Numbered from the stretch's first letter, positions 1-8,548 are shown. The stretch is 64,000 nt of DNA from Gp6-AA45 sp035652075 (GCA_035652075.1 DASREL010000065.1:41222-105221); one strand, 5' to 3'. Numbers and translations are program-made. The notes: generated from the sequence alone by a model not told the origin.

Positions 1-1
1 C

Positions 2-577
2 ACGATCATGCACAACGGCGACATCGTCGTCGCCGAAGGTCATGGCCGCGGCAACAACCGCGTCATCGTGTTCGACAAGAGCGGCAAGAAGAAGATGGAA
101 TTCGGCAAGCTGGGCACCGGTCCGGGCGAGTTCGATCAGCCGCACGCGCTCGCGGTCGACTCGAAGGGACGCCTGTTCGTCGGCGACCGCAACAACAACC
201 GCATCCAGATCTTCGACGCGAACTACAAGTACGTCACCGAGTGGAAGCAGTTCTCGCGTCCGAGCGGCGTCTACATCGACAGGAACGACAACATCTACGT
301 CGCCGATTCGGAGTCCGAGTCGGTCTCGCGCAACCACGACGGCTGGACGCGCGGCATCCGCATCGGGAGCGCGAAGGACGGCACGGTGAAGTATCTGATC
401 CCGGATCCCACGCCGACGTGCAAGCAGGGGCAGCGGCCGACGGCCGAGGCGCCATGCGCCACCAACACCAGCGCCGCCGAAGGCGTCGTCGTCGACAACG
501 CCGGCAACGTTTACGGTGCCGAGGTGGGACCCAGGCGGGTGATGAAGTACGTGATGAAGAAGACGGGGACGAAGTAG
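2..577 (+). CDS. NHL-repeat beta-propeller protein (5' end outside window)
   Basis: The reading frame is open from base 2, so the first in-frame ATG (base 8) is probably internal and the gene begins upstream of the window. The visible part carries NHL-type propeller repeats: AVDSKGRLFVGDRNNNRIQ, then YIDRNDNIYVADSES and VVDNAGNVYGAEVG. Such repeats fold into a six-bladed propeller found in acidobacterial secreted proteins resembling the peptidyl-alpha-hydroxyglycine lyase fold. No catalytic assignment can be made from this fragment. It is convergent with the cupin gene, and a GC-rich inverted repeat follows its stop. The NHL assignment is secure; the function is not. Confidence 0.8.
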   Translation, partial: TIMHNGDIVVAEGHGRGNNRVIVFDKSGKKKMEFGKLGTGPGEFDQPHALAVDSKGRLFVGDRNNNRIQIFDANYKYVTEWKQFSRPSGVYIDRNDNIYVADSESESVSRNHDGWTRGIRIGSAKDGTVKYLIPDPTPTCKQGQRPTAEAPCATNTSAAEGVVVDNAGNVYGAEVGPRRVMKYVMKKTGTK

Positions 578-580
578 GCC

Positions 581-660
581 GGAAGGGCGGGACGGGCGGG
601 AAAGGCAGGACGGAAGAACGCTCTTCCCTCCTGCCCCTCCGGCCCTTCCCGCCTTTCCTG
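581..660. terminator. Inverted GC-rich repeat between convergent genes, probable bidirectional terminator
   Basis: The core stem is GGCAGGA-C-GGAAGA (604-617), loop ACGC, then TCTTCC-C-TCCTGCC (622-635). The flanks also pair: variations of GGCGGGA and GGAAGG on the left mirror TCCCGCC and CCTTCC on the right. It fills the gap between two convergent genes, where a two-way terminator would be expected. There is no U-tract, so efficiency is unknown. It belongs to the word-repeat class described under findings. Confidence 0.5.
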
Positions 661-670
661 CCCTACCTGC

Positions 671-1351
671 CTACTGCTTGATCGCCGGATTCACGTATCC
701 CGCCGGCAGCACGCGCGCGGACGGACGGAAGCTCAGATAGTCCACGTGATCGGTGATGTCGGTCCATCCGTGCGGGACGCCCGCCGGGATGATGATGATG
801 TCGCCGGTCTTCACGACTTTCTTCACCACATCCGCACCGACGATCGCGCCGCTGCACGACGGGCCGTTCAAGGTCGTCGTCACTTCTGATTCAGGACCCG
901 ATCGGCGACCGTTCATGATCTTGCCGCCGGTGACGAGCGTGCCGCCGCCGGAGACGATCAAGTAGCCTTCGGTCTGCTGATCGTGGGCGATGCCGCCGCC
1001 GGTCGAACCCGCTGGCGGTGTGCCCTGCTCGCCGCACGGCTCGCCCACCTGGCCGGCGCGTCCGCCGCCCGCGCCCGCCGCGCGACCCGCCGCCGCACCC
1101 GCGCCACCGCCTGCCGGAGCCGCGCCGCGCGCCGCTGCGCCCGTCGCGCCGCGATGGACGATGCCCACGGCGAAATTCTCGGGACCGATGTCGACGACGC
1201 GAATCTGGCGGTCGACGCCGGGAAGGCTGTTCACCTTCTTCACTTCTTCATCTGAGATGTAGGTTGCCGCAGTCGGCTTCGACTGCGCGAAGCTCACGAC
1301 CGGTGCAACGACCAGCGCGATGCCCAATCCGTACAGGATGCTCCGTCGCAT
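671..1351 (-). CDS. Secreted cupin-domain protein
   Basis: The product is 226 aa. A Sec signal peptide (about 1-23, ending VVSFAQ) is followed by a cupin barrel. Motif 1 is seen around HDQQTE...LIVSGGG, and motif 2 as GDIIIIPAGVPHGW, whose P-G-x-P-H pattern fits metal binding. Between signal peptide and barrel lies a Gly/Ala/Arg-rich low-complexity insert (about residues 70-110), a feature shared with several other secreted proteins here. The start is supported by a strong AGGAGGAG Shine-Dalgarno just upstream. Substrate and enzymatic activity cannot be told. It is divergent from the esterase gene, with 32 bp between start codons. Confidence 0.8.
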   Translation of the reverse strand: MRRSILYGLGIALVVAPVVSFAQSKPTAATYISDEEVKKVNSLPGVDRQIRVVDIGPENFAVGIVHRGATGAAARGAAPAGGGAGAAAGRAAGAGGGRAGQVGEPCGEQGTPPAGSTGGGIAHDQQTEGYLIVSGGGTLVTGGKIMNGRRSGPESEVTTTLNGPSCSGAIVGADVVKKVVKTGDIIIIPAGVPHGWTDITDHVDYLSFRPSARVLPAGYVNPAIKQ

Positions 1352-1371
1352 GTCTCCTCCTGAAAGACAGC

Positions 1372-1377
1372 TACTAT
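1372..1377 (+). promoter_or_regulatory. Putative -10 box (TACTAT) for leaderless esterase mRNA
   Basis: TACTAT lies 6 nt before the ATG at 1384, and the gene has no Shine-Dalgarno. This places transcription start at or next to the start codon. No good -35 is visible. Inferred from a pattern repeated at many genes in the window. Confidence 0.4.
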
Positions 1378-1383
1378 AGCGGA

Positions 1384-2097
1384 ATGGTCATCAGCCGGCG
1401 AACATTCCTCGGCGCAGCCGCCGCCTTGCCGTTCGCGCAGCCGCCGCAATATCCGACGCCGGCCGCGCCTGGCGATCCGCTGCCGGGCCGCGCGCGGAAA
1501 CTCGGACTCGGGGACATGGACCGCGACGGCTTGATCTACGTGCCGCGTGGCTGGAAGGCGGACACGGCGATGCCGCTGCTCGTCCTCTGTCATGGCGCCG
1601 GCAATACCTCGCTGTCGACGCAGTATTCCTACCAGTACGCAGACGAGTTCGGATTCATCGTCCTCTCGCCGGATTCGCGTGACGAGCGGACGTGGGAATC
1701 GATTCTGGGGATGTGGGGACCCGATCTGGAGTTCATCGGGCAGGCTATCAAGTACGTCAAGCGCCAGTGCAGCGTCATCGCGGATCGCATCGGCCTGGCC
1801 GGCTTCTCCGACGGCGCGTCGTACGCGTTGTCGATGGGGATCGGCAACGGCGATCTCTTCACGAGGATCATGGCGATGTCGCCGGGCATCATGCAGCCGG
1901 CGGCGGTCCGCGGCAAACCGAGGATCTTCATCTCGCACGGCACGGCCGACAACGTCATGCCGATCGACATCACCAGCCGAAAGTTCGTCCCGCGGCTGAA
2001 ACAGCTCGGTTACGACGTGACGTATCGTGAGTACGACGGCCGCCACACGCTGCCGCCCGACATCGCCAGAGAATCGTTCACGTGGTTCGCAAAATAG
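1384..2097 (+). CDS. Tat-exported alpha/beta-hydrolase (carboxylesterase/phospholipase-like)
   Basis: The product is 237 aa. It starts at the ATG at 1384, which gives a twin-arginine signal (SRRTFLGAAAA); longer upstream frames lack this logic. The fold is the phospholipase/carboxylesterase type. The oxyanion region is LVLCHGAG, the nucleophile is Ser142 in GFSDG, the acid is Asp189 in SHGTADNVMP and the base is His221 in DGRHTLPP. These make a complete Ser-Asp-His triad, so it should be active on an ester in the periplasm. Similar PHB-depolymerase-like esterases are common in acidobacteria. Its 3' end overlaps the flavin oxidoreductase gene by 16 bp, suggesting co-transcription. Confidence 0.85.
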   Translation: MVISRRTFLGAAAALPFAQPPQYPTPAAPGDPLPGRARKLGLGDMDRDGLIYVPRGWKADTAMPLLVLCHGAGNTSLSTQYSYQYADEFGFIVLSPDSRDERTWESILGMWGPDLEFIGQAIKYVKRQCSVIADRIGLAGFSDGASYALSMGIGNGDLFTRIMAMSPGIMQPAAVRGKPRIFISHGTADNVMPIDITSRKFVPRLKQLGYDVTYREYDGRHTLPPDIARESFTWFAK

Positions 2098-3014
2098 GCG
2101 TCCTCGATCAATCGCCGATCTCGGCCGGATCCAGCGGCGGCGACGCGCTGCGGCGATCGATCGACCTCGCACGCCACTGCGAGGCGCTTGGGTACCACCG
2201 GTACTGGGTGGCGGAACATCACGCGACGAAAATGCTCGCGTGCGCAAGCCCGGAGGTGTTGATTCCGGCGATCGCCGCGGCGACGCGCACGATCCGCGTC
2301 GGCAGCGGCGGCGTAATGCTGCCGCACTACAGTCCGCTGAAGGTTGCCGAGACGTTCGGCATGCTGATCGGTCTCTACGCTGGCCGGATCGATCTCGGCG
2401 TCGGCCGCGCGCCCGGCACCGATCCCGCCACCGCCTTCGCGCTGCAACGCGATCGGCGCCAGGCGATCCCAGACGACTTCCCCGAGCAATTGGACGAGCT
2501 GCTCGCCCGGCTGCGCGGCATGGCGGAACGCCCTGATGTGTGGCTCCTCGGATCGTCGCCGCAGAGCGGCCTGTGGGCCGCCGAACTCGGCCTGCCCTAC
2601 GCGTTCGCCGACTTCATCAATCCCCACGGCGCCGAGATCGTCGCGCGATATCGCCATGAATCTGAGTCGCCGCACGTAATCGTCTGCGGCTGGGCGCTCT
2701 GCGCCGAGACCGACGAAGAAGCCAACCGGCTCGCGTCGAGCGCGCGGATGGCGTTCGCGAAGCTGTTGCGCGGCGATCCCGGGCCGGTGCCGCCGGTGGA
2801 CGAGGCGATGAAGTTTCTCGCGGCGAACGGTGAAGCCGCCGACGCGCTCGTCCGCCGTCGACGCTGGATTGTCGGATCACCAGCGACGGTGAAAGCAGGA
2901 CTGAACGCGCTCGCCGACGAATACGGTGCCGACGAACTGATGATCGTCACGATCACGCACGATCACGATGCGCGCAAACGATCGTACGAACTGATCAAGG
3001 ATGCTGTCGGATGA
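2082..3014 (+). CDS. Luciferase-like flavin-dependent monooxygenase
   Basis: The product is 310 aa, the full length for the MsnO8-like LLM family. The N-terminus (IGVLDQSPISAG) and the segment RYWVAEHHATKMLACASPE are hallmark positions of these TIM-barrel F420/FMN oxidoreductases. LGVGRAPGTD further matches the family. The enzyme would use reduced flavin and oxygen on an unknown small substrate in the cytoplasm. The ATG sits inside the end of the esterase gene (16 bp overlap), consistent with translational coupling. The 3' end overlaps the convergent glycosidase by 20 bp. Confidence 0.88.
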   Translation: MVRKIGVLDQSPISAGSSGGDALRRSIDLARHCEALGYHRYWVAEHHATKMLACASPEVLIPAIAAATRTIRVGSGGVMLPHYSPLKVAETFGMLIGLYAGRIDLGVGRAPGTDPATAFALQRDRRQAIPDDFPEQLDELLARLRGMAERPDVWLLGSSPQSGLWAAELGLPYAFADFINPHGAEIVARYRHESESPHVIVCGWALCAETDEEANRLASSARMAFAKLLRGDPGPVPPVDEAMKFLAANGEAADALVRRRRWIVGSPATVKAGLNALADEYGADELMIVTITHDHDARKRSYELIKDAVG

Positions 3015-3942
3015 AGTTCTGCAGCACCGTAAATGCCGGCCGGTTCGACCAGTCCGGACGCGTGATCGCGCTGCCGCAGTCGGGCGGCGTCGGATCTTCC
3101 CACAGATCGTAAAACAGCAGTCCGGTCCACCAATCGCGCCGCGACTGAAACGCGTCGAGCACCTGCGCGTAGAACAACGCCTGCCCCGCTTCGCCGAACA
3201 TCGACGCGCACGGCTTCCGGCCGACCTCCGCGAGCCACACCGGCTTCCCGAGCGCGTACGGCTTGACGAGTTGATCCATCATCCGCTCGAGCGGCGGACC
3301 GTCGATGTACCAATGGACCGCGACGATGTCGAACAGATCGCCGAACGACGTCATCGCCTGCGCAAACCAACCATCGGTGAGCGCGTGCCAGCTGACGTCC
3401 GGCCCGATGACGACGGCATCCGGATTCGCCGCGCGAATGGCCGCGCGGGCGTTGATCGTCAGCGCCTGATACACGCGCACGTCCGCTCCCGCCATGAACA
3501 CATCGAGGTTCGGCTCGTTCCAGACGCCCCACAAATAGATATCGTCGCGATAGCGCGAGACGACGGCGAACACGAAGTCGTACCAGTCCTGATAGTTGAT
3601 CGGTGGATACCAGTAGTCGTGGCCGCCGTTCGCCCAGCGCGGGGCGTACGCGATCGATGCGAAGATCGTGCGACCGGTGCGCTTCGCTTCGTCGCGCCAC
3701 GCGTCGGTGATCGTCCAGTTGTAGCAGCCCTTGCAGTTCGGCTCGATGACGTCCCACCCGAACGCCAACCGCACGGTGCCGGCGCCGAGTTCCACCATCT
3801 TGTCGGCCATCTGCGGCGTCAGCACGCGGGTGTTCATCCCGTAGTGGTAATTCTGCGCGGACGCGGACGCGGCGAACGCGAAGACGATCGCGAAGGCGTG
3901 ACATGATACGGCGATGGCCGCGCGCGTGCTGGTCCTGGTCAT
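2995..3942 (-). CDS. Secreted GH-A clan glycoside hydrolase (cellulase/GH39-like)
   Basis: The product is 315 aa. The ATG at 3942 gives a Sec signal peptide ending ASASAQ near residue 30. A TIM-barrel follows with the clan GH-A signature: WNEPN with Glu143 as acid/base and WLAEVG with Glu239 as probable nucleophile. Other barrel elements are GAGTVRLAFGWDVIEP and VAVHWYIDG. The fold family is clear; the exact GH family and substrate are not. Its start codon lies 28 bp inside the start of the divergent outer-membrane protein gene, and its stop overlaps the flavoprotein gene by 20 bp, so it overlaps neighbours at both ends. Confidence 0.8.
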   Translation of the reverse strand: MTRTSTRAAIAVSCHAFAIVFAFAASASAQNYHYGMNTRVLTPQMADKMVELGAGTVRLAFGWDVIEPNCKGCYNWTITDAWRDEAKRTGRTIFASIAYAPRWANGGHDYWYPPINYQDWYDFVFAVVSRYRDDIYLWGVWNEPNLDVFMAGADVRVYQALTINARAAIRAANPDAVVIGPDVSWHALTDGWFAQAMTSFGDLFDIVAVHWYIDGPPLERMMDQLVKPYALGKPVWLAEVGRKPCASMFGEAGQALFYAQVLDAFQSRRDWWTGLLFYDLWEDPTPPDCGSAITRPDWSNRPAFTVLQNFIRQHP

Positions 3943-4441
3943 GCTGCTGATTCCGCGAATCGCCGTTGCGCAACCGTCGTGGGAAATCGCCGGCGGATAT
4001 TCATATTTGGACGACGCTCCGGATCGCACGAACTTCCCGCTCGGCTGGTTCGCGAGCGGCGGAATCGGCGTCACGCAGTGGCTGACGGCGGTCGGCGACG
4101 TCAGCCGCCATGCACGGTCGACGCTCGGGATCGATCTGTCGACGTATGCGGTTCTCGGCGGCCCGCGTGCATCGGCGCGCATCGGCCGCGTCACGGAATT
4201 CGGTCAAGTGCTCGTCGGCCTCAACCACGCCAGCAGCACCGTCGTCGGCATCACGAGCGGCGACTCCGGATTGGCGATTCAACCCGGCGGCGGACTCGAC
4301 TACCCGCTGTCGCGACGTTTCGCGGTGCGCGCGCAGGTCGACTACCGCGCTATCCGCGGCGGCGTCGGCCCGCCGATCGCCGATCCGCGTCACGTGTTGC
4401 GCGGCTCCGCAGCGATCGTCTACCACGGGTGCTGCAGGTAA
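3914..4441 (+). CDS. Small outer-membrane beta-barrel protein
   Basis: The product is 175 aa. A signal peptide MAARVLVLVMLLIPRIAVAQ is followed by alternating hydrophobic/polar strands rich in Gly and aromatic residues (WEIAGGYSYL, FASGGIGVTQWLTAVGD, RFAVRAQVDYR). This pattern fits an eight-stranded OmpA/OmpW-like barrel, although the terminal residue is Arg, not the usual Phe. A TGATAC box lies 4 nt before the ATG. The gene overlaps the glycosidase gene on the other strand at its 5' end and the YdcF gene at its 3' end. Role unknown. Confidence 0.6.
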   Translation: MAARVLVLVMLLIPRIAVAQPSWEIAGGYSYLDDAPDRTNFPLGWFASGGIGVTQWLTAVGDVSRHARSTLGIDLSTYAVLGGPRASARIGRVTEFGQVLVGLNHASSTVVGITSGDSGLAIQPGGGLDYPLSRRFAVRAQVDYRAIRGGVGPPIADPRHVLRGSAAIVYHGCCR

Positions 4442-5043
4442 TCGAGCGCCAGCTTCTGCAACTCGACGACCCCCTCGCGTAACGTTCGGCGCGATAACCA
4501 CCAGTCCGAGGCGCGGAATTCATTGTGACGCGGATACGTGAGCGCCGGCGGCGTCACCTGCTCGGGCCAGACGCGCATCAACGCCCGCCGAAATCGCCGC
4601 GTGTGCGAGGGAATGACGACGACAATCGCCCGCGACGGATGCAGCCGCATCCATGCCGCCAGCGCGTGCGTGCTTTCGGTCGTGCCCCCTTCGCCCGCAT
4701 CCACCGTCGTCATCGCCGCTTCCGGCACACCGAGCTGGCGCAGCGTCGTCCGAACGATGTCGTCGCGGTAGACGCCGCGTTTCAGGTACTCGCGATCGAC
4801 GGCGGTCGGCGACGGCTCGAGCAGCACGACGCGCGAGAACATCTTCTCGTGATACAGATCGCTGACCTCGAGTTCGTTGCCCTCGCCGAATTCGGCCATG
4901 ACGCCGACGTCCGCCGGCTGAATCGGATCCTTGACGATCAGTGTCGCAGCGGCCGCGCGGAGGATCGCCACCCGCGTCGCCGGCACGATCAGCACGATCG
5001 CGACCGCAATCGACACCAGTAGAAGCGCGCGTCTAAAATTCAT
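4420..5043 (-). CDS. YdcF-like (DUF218) membrane-anchored protein
   Basis: The product is 207 aa from the ATG at 5043. It has an N-terminal transmembrane segment (about 5-25) and a DUF218-like domain with LEPSPTAVDREYLKRGV, a conserved-looking TESTHALAAW segment and VVVIPSHTRRFRRA. DUF218 proteins bind nucleotide-like ligands and some act in envelope polysaccharide biology (ElyC/SanA group). The neighbouring glycosyltransferase supports an envelope role, but no reaction can be assigned. The start codon is one base from the divergent GTG start of the glycosyltransferase. Confidence 0.7.
   Translation of the reverse strand: MNFRRALLLVSIAVAIVLIVPATRVAILRAAAATLIVKDPIQPADVGVMAEFGEGNELEVSDLYHEKMFSRVVLLEPSPTAVDREYLKRGVYRDDIVRTTLRQLGVPEAAMTTVDAGEGGTTESTHALAAWMRLHPSRAIVVVIPSHTRRFRRALMRVWPEQVTPPALTYPRHNEFRASDWWLSRRTLREGVVELQKLALDYLQHPW
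5034..5039 (+). promoter_or_regulatory. Putative -10 box (TAAAAT) for glycosyltransferase gene
   Basis: TAAAAT lies 5 nt before the GTG at 5045, and TCGACA, a possible -35, lies 18 nt further upstream (5010-5015). The geometry predicts a leaderless mRNA. The promoter lies wholly inside the coding sequence of the divergent YdcF gene. Confidence 0.45.
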
Positions 5044-5044
5044 C

Positions 5045-6154
5045 GTGCGAATCGGACTGATCGTCACCGGCGGCGTCGACCGCTCCGGACGCGAGCGCGT
5101 CACGCCGGCGCTCCTGTGGCTGATCGAACGACTCGCGCGCCGCCACGAACTGCACGTGTTCGCGCTGCACTACTACGATCGGCCCTGCAACTATTCCCTG
5201 CTCGGGGCCACCGTTTACGACATCGGCCGCATCGACGGACCGCCGGGCCTCCGACGTTGGCGCGTCCGCCGCAGGCTTGCGCAGACGCTCGCGCGCGTCG
5301 GCACCTTCGACGTCCTGCATGCGTACATGGGCGTGCCCGCAATCGTCACGGCGCCGATCGCGGCGCGACTGCGCGTGCCGTTCATCGCATCCCTCGACAG
5401 CGGCGAATTTGTGGCGATCGACGACATCGATTACGGACTGCAGCGGCGATGGATCGATCGACGCGCGCTTACGCAGATGATCGGCACCGCCGGCGCAGTG
5501 ACGGTATCGACGCGTTTCATGGCAGAGCAAGCGGCGCGTGCCGGCATCACAGCGACCATCGTCCCGATCGGTATTGATACGAATGTCTTCCCGCTCGTTA
5601 AGCGCGACGATGGACCGCCGTGGCGCCTGCTGCGCGTCGGGAGCCTGAACCGCGTCAAGGATTACCCGACGCTTCTGGCGGCGGTGCGATCGATTCTCGA
5701 TCGCGGCGAGCCGGTGCATCTCGACGTCGTCGGCGAAGACACGTTGAACGGCGCGACCGAGGCGCTCGCGACATCGCTGGATCTGGCACCGCACGTGACG
5801 TTTCATGGCGTGAAGCCGATCGATCAACTCGCTGCATTCTACGCGCGGGCGCACGTGCACGTCGTCTCGTCGCGGCACGAAGCGGCATCTGTTGCCGTGC
5901 TCGAAGCCGCAGCGACCGGTCTGCCGACGGTCGGCACGCGCGTTGGATACGTCGCCGATTGGTCGCCGGATCGTGCCGCCGCCGTGCCGGTTGGCGATTC
6001 GAACGCGCTCTCCGAAGCGATCATCGCGCTGCTGCAGGATCCGGCACGTCGCCAACAACTGGCGCAACAGGCGCGAGCGTGGACGCTGGCGCATGATGCG
6101 GATTGGACCGCGGCGCAGTACGACGCGCTCTATCGGCGAGTGGCCACCAGATGA
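5045..6154 (+). CDS. GT4-family glycosyltransferase
   Basis: The product is 369 aa from the GTG at 5045 (MRIGLIVTGGVDRSG). It is a two-domain GT-B protein: an N-terminal acceptor half, and a C-terminal nucleotide-sugar half with RVGSLNRVKDYPTLLAA, VTFHGVKP and SSRHEAASVAVLEAAATGLP, the family's E-x7-E donor-binding region. It should transfer an activated sugar at the inner face of the cytoplasmic membrane. It lies beside the glycan operon but on the opposite strand. Its last 134 bp overlap the end of the convergent flippase gene, an unusually long convergent overlap. Confidence 0.88.
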   Translation: MRIGLIVTGGVDRSGRERVTPALLWLIERLARRHELHVFALHYYDRPCNYSLLGATVYDIGRIDGPPGLRRWRVRRRLAQTLARVGTFDVLHAYMGVPAIVTAPIAARLRVPFIASLDSGEFVAIDDIDYGLQRRWIDRRALTQMIGTAGAVTVSTRFMAEQAARAGITATIVPIGIDTNVFPLVKRDDGPPWRLLRVGSLNRVKDYPTLLAAVRSILDRGEPVHLDVVGEDTLNGATEALATSLDLAPHVTFHGVKPIDQLAAFYARAHVHVVSSRHEAASVAVLEAAATGLPTVGTRVGYVADWSPDRAAAVPVGDSNALSEAIIALLQDPARRQQLAQQARAWTLAHDADWTAAQYDALYRRVATR

Positions 6155-7352
6155 CGGCCTCGCCGATCGCGATCGCGGCCGCAGCGCCAACGCTGCCGTA
6201 CCGTGGCATGAACACGATCCCGCTGATGACCTGAATCACCAGGGATACCGTGCTCCACTGCAACACGAACCGTTCGTCCCCTGTCGCGTAGAGGAAAATT
6301 TTCTTCGCTGAATTCGTCAGCGCCGGCAGGAGACCGATGCCGATGACCATCAGGGCCGGCGCGGCGCCGACGAAGCGTGTGCCGTAGATCGCCCGCAACA
6401 GCAGCGGTCCAAGGACGACACATGGAACCGCGGTGAGCGCGGCGAGCGCCACCATGGCGCGGTGAAACGACGCGAACGCCTGACTCCCGGCCACCGGATC
6501 GTCGGTGTGCTCGCGAGACAGCACCGGCAACGCGCCGGCGAAGATCGCTCCCGGCGCGAGCCGTGCGGTCGTGCCGAATCGCGCCGCCGCGGCGAACGCA
6601 CCAAGTTCCGACTGCGTCGACAGATAGCCGAGCAGCAGCGGCGCCACGCGTGTCTGCAGGTTGGCGACGATACCGGATGCGGCAAACGGGAGCGCGCGGG
6701 CACACGTGTGCTTCACGGCAGTCCGCGACGGTACGCGGACGCGCTCGCCTGGAAACGCGGTCCGCCACACGACCATCACCGACAGCAGTTGTCCGATCTG
6801 GGCCATCGTCGCAATCGTCAACACGGCGACGATTCCGCTGCGTGCAGGCGATCCGAACAACACGACCCACGACGCCGCCATCTGCGCGGCGGCCCATCCG
6901 GTTTCGAGGATCAAGACAGTCGGCACCCACCGCGGCTGCGACCGGAACGCGCCGCCGAAGCACCCATACGTCGCCCCGGCGACACCGAGCAGCGCGGCGA
7001 CGCGCAGTCCGGCGATCGTCTCGGCGTCGACCGAAACACGCGAGGCCGCCACCGCGAGGACGATGGCTGCCGGAACGGCTGCCGCAAGCCGCGCGACCAA
7101 TGCCGTTCCACACAACTCCCCGATACGAGAATCAGCCCGCGCGCCGTCGCGCGGCAGCAGCAGCCCGAATCCGAAGTCGACGGCGATCGTCAGCGTCGAC
7201 GCCCACGTCGTGCACAGCACCCATCGCCCGAATCGCTCCACGCCGAGCGCCCGTCCCACAATCAGCGACAGCACGAACGCGATCGCGCCTCTCGTCAGGT
7301 TCGATGCCAGGAAAGCGGCACTCAGCCTGGCGATCCGAGTCATCGGATTCAT
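6021..7352 (-). CDS. Polysaccharide flippase (Wzx/MATE-like)
   Basis: The product is 443 aa with about 12-14 hydrophobic segments. The N-terminus (AAFLASNLTRGAIAFVLSLI, GRALGVERFGRWVL) is typical of the oligosaccharide flippase (Wzx) family. It would move a lipid-linked glycan across the inner membrane. It is the last gene of the minus-strand glycan operon, and its ATG overlaps the amidohydrolase stop (ATGA, 7349-7352). The C-terminal 40 or so residues are Pro/Ala/Arg-rich and lie in the region overlapping the convergent glycosyltransferase gene. Confidence 0.82.
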   Translation of the reverse strand: MNPMTRIARLSAAFLASNLTRGAIAFVLSLIVGRALGVERFGRWVLCTTWASTLTIAVDFGFGLLLPRDGARADSRIGELCGTALVARLAAAVPAAIVLAVAASRVSVDAETIAGLRVAALLGVAGATYGCFGGAFRSQPRWVPTVLILETGWAAAQMAASWVVLFGSPARSGIVAVLTIATMAQIGQLLSVMVVWRTAFPGERVRVPSRTAVKHTCARALPFAASGIVANLQTRVAPLLLGYLSTQSELGAFAAAARFGTTARLAPGAIFAGALPVLSREHTDDPVAGSQAFASFHRAMVALAALTAVPCVVLGPLLLRAIYGTRFVGAAPALMVIGIGLLPALTNSAKKIFLYATGDERFVLQWSTVSLVIQVISGIVFMPRYGSVGAAAAIAIGEAVIWWPLADRARRTAPRSNPHHAPASTLAPVAPVVGDVPDPAAAR

Positions 7353-8548
7353 GCGACCGACACCCCGGGCTCATGAATCGAGCAGGCCGCGATCCGTGTC
7401 GCCAGCACGGGATCGACATACTTCGACACCTCGTCGACGACGGCGACCTGCGGCGTCACTCTGCGCGCAGCGAAGATGTTGCGATGCGCCAAGCCGGCGG
7501 TCATCACGCGGCCGGCGAGGACGACGAGATCGAGATCGCGGCGGGATGTCGCGAGCACGGCATCGATCGGATCGTGACCGACACGAGGAACCAGGATCAG
7601 ATCGGCGGGGCCTCCGACCTGCAAGCGACCCAGTTGCGGCTGCCGAATGACGTTCGCAGCGGTCGTCGTCACCATCGGCAGGAGGTTCGCGCGTTCGATC
7701 ATCGAGGACTCGTACGCGATGCGCAGCTCCTCCAGGAGATCGCGCGAACCGGTCAGTCGCGAGTCGGTGCCGAGCGCCACGTTTCCGCCGACGAATCGCG
7801 TGAAATCGATCGTTTGTCCGAACAGGAAGTTGTTCGACGCCGGGCACCACACGAGCGACGCGCCGGCATCGGCCACGCGCCGCCACCCGCGACGGTCGAT
7901 CGCGACGCCGTGCACGAGGACCGTCCGCTCGACCAGCGCGCCGAGTTGCGCCAGCTTCCGCAGCTCGTCGTGCGCCGCCGCGTCGACACCTTCACCGAGA
8001 TGAACGAAGAACGGCGCGTCGTGCGGCGTCGCCTCAAACGCGCTGCGGATGTTCCCGCCGGGTTCGCCGCGCGCGCCCGCCGGCCCATCCTGCAAATAGA
8101 ACGAGTGCGCCCATCCATACCGGCGCAGCACGCGCAGCGGCAGGCCACGCAGTTCCCGATAAAACGGGTTGTGATGCGCGACGGTCGTGACGCCGCTCAA
8201 AATGTTCTTGATCGCGCCGATGAACACGCGGTCGGCGAGCGGCTTCGCCTGCGCCTCGCGAATGGCCGGATCGGTCTGCAGTCGCGGCCGCATGTCCTCG
8301 ATCCACTCCGATGCGTTGCAGTACCGCTCCGCGAACTTCAGTCGTCGGTAGTGATTCAGCTCGAGGTGATCGTGTGCGTTGATCAAACCTGGCAGCACAA
8401 ATCCGTCCGCCGCATCGATCACCAGATCGGTCCGGCACGGGCGCTCGCCGATCGACAGAATCCGCGAGGTGAATCGCACGCTGTCGGACAACCCCTGGTC
8501 GGTGACGACGGTCGCGTTGACGAGCGCGACAGCTCGCTGCCAAATCAT
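7349..8548 (-). CDS. Amidohydrolase/deaminase of the MtaD-TrzF type
   Basis: The product is 399 aa from the ATG at 8548, which overlaps the stop of the upstream methyltransferase (ATGA). It is a metal-dependent TIM-barrel. His59 and His61 lie in INAHDH, His183 and Glu186 in FVHLGEG, His213 in LVHGV and Asp262 in GTDSR. HLGEG with the catalytic Glu is typical of aminohydrolases acting on purine or triazine rings, including S-adenosylhomocysteine and methylthioadenosine deaminases. Three methyltransferases and three radical-SAM enzymes in the same operon make removal of spent SAM products an attractive guess. A direct step on the glycan precursor is equally possible. Confidence 0.78.
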   Translation of the reverse strand: MIWQRAVALVNATVVTDQGLSDSVRFTSRILSIGERPCRTDLVIDAADGFVLPGLINAHDHLELNHYRRLKFAERYCNASEWIEDMRPRLQTDPAIREAQAKPLADRVFIGAIKNILSGVTTVAHHNPFYRELRGLPLRVLRRYGWAHSFYLQDGPAGARGEPGGNIRSAFEATPHDAPFFVHLGEGVDAAAHDELRKLAQLGALVERTVLVHGVAIDRRGWRRVADAGASLVWCPASNNFLFGQTIDFTRFVGGNVALGTDSRLTGSRDLLEELRIAYESSMIERANLLPMVTTTAANVIRQPQLGRLQVGGPADLILVPRVGHDPIDAVLATSRRDLDLVVLAGRVMTAGLAHRNIFAARRVTPQVAVVDEVSKYVDPVLATRIAACSIHEPGVSVA

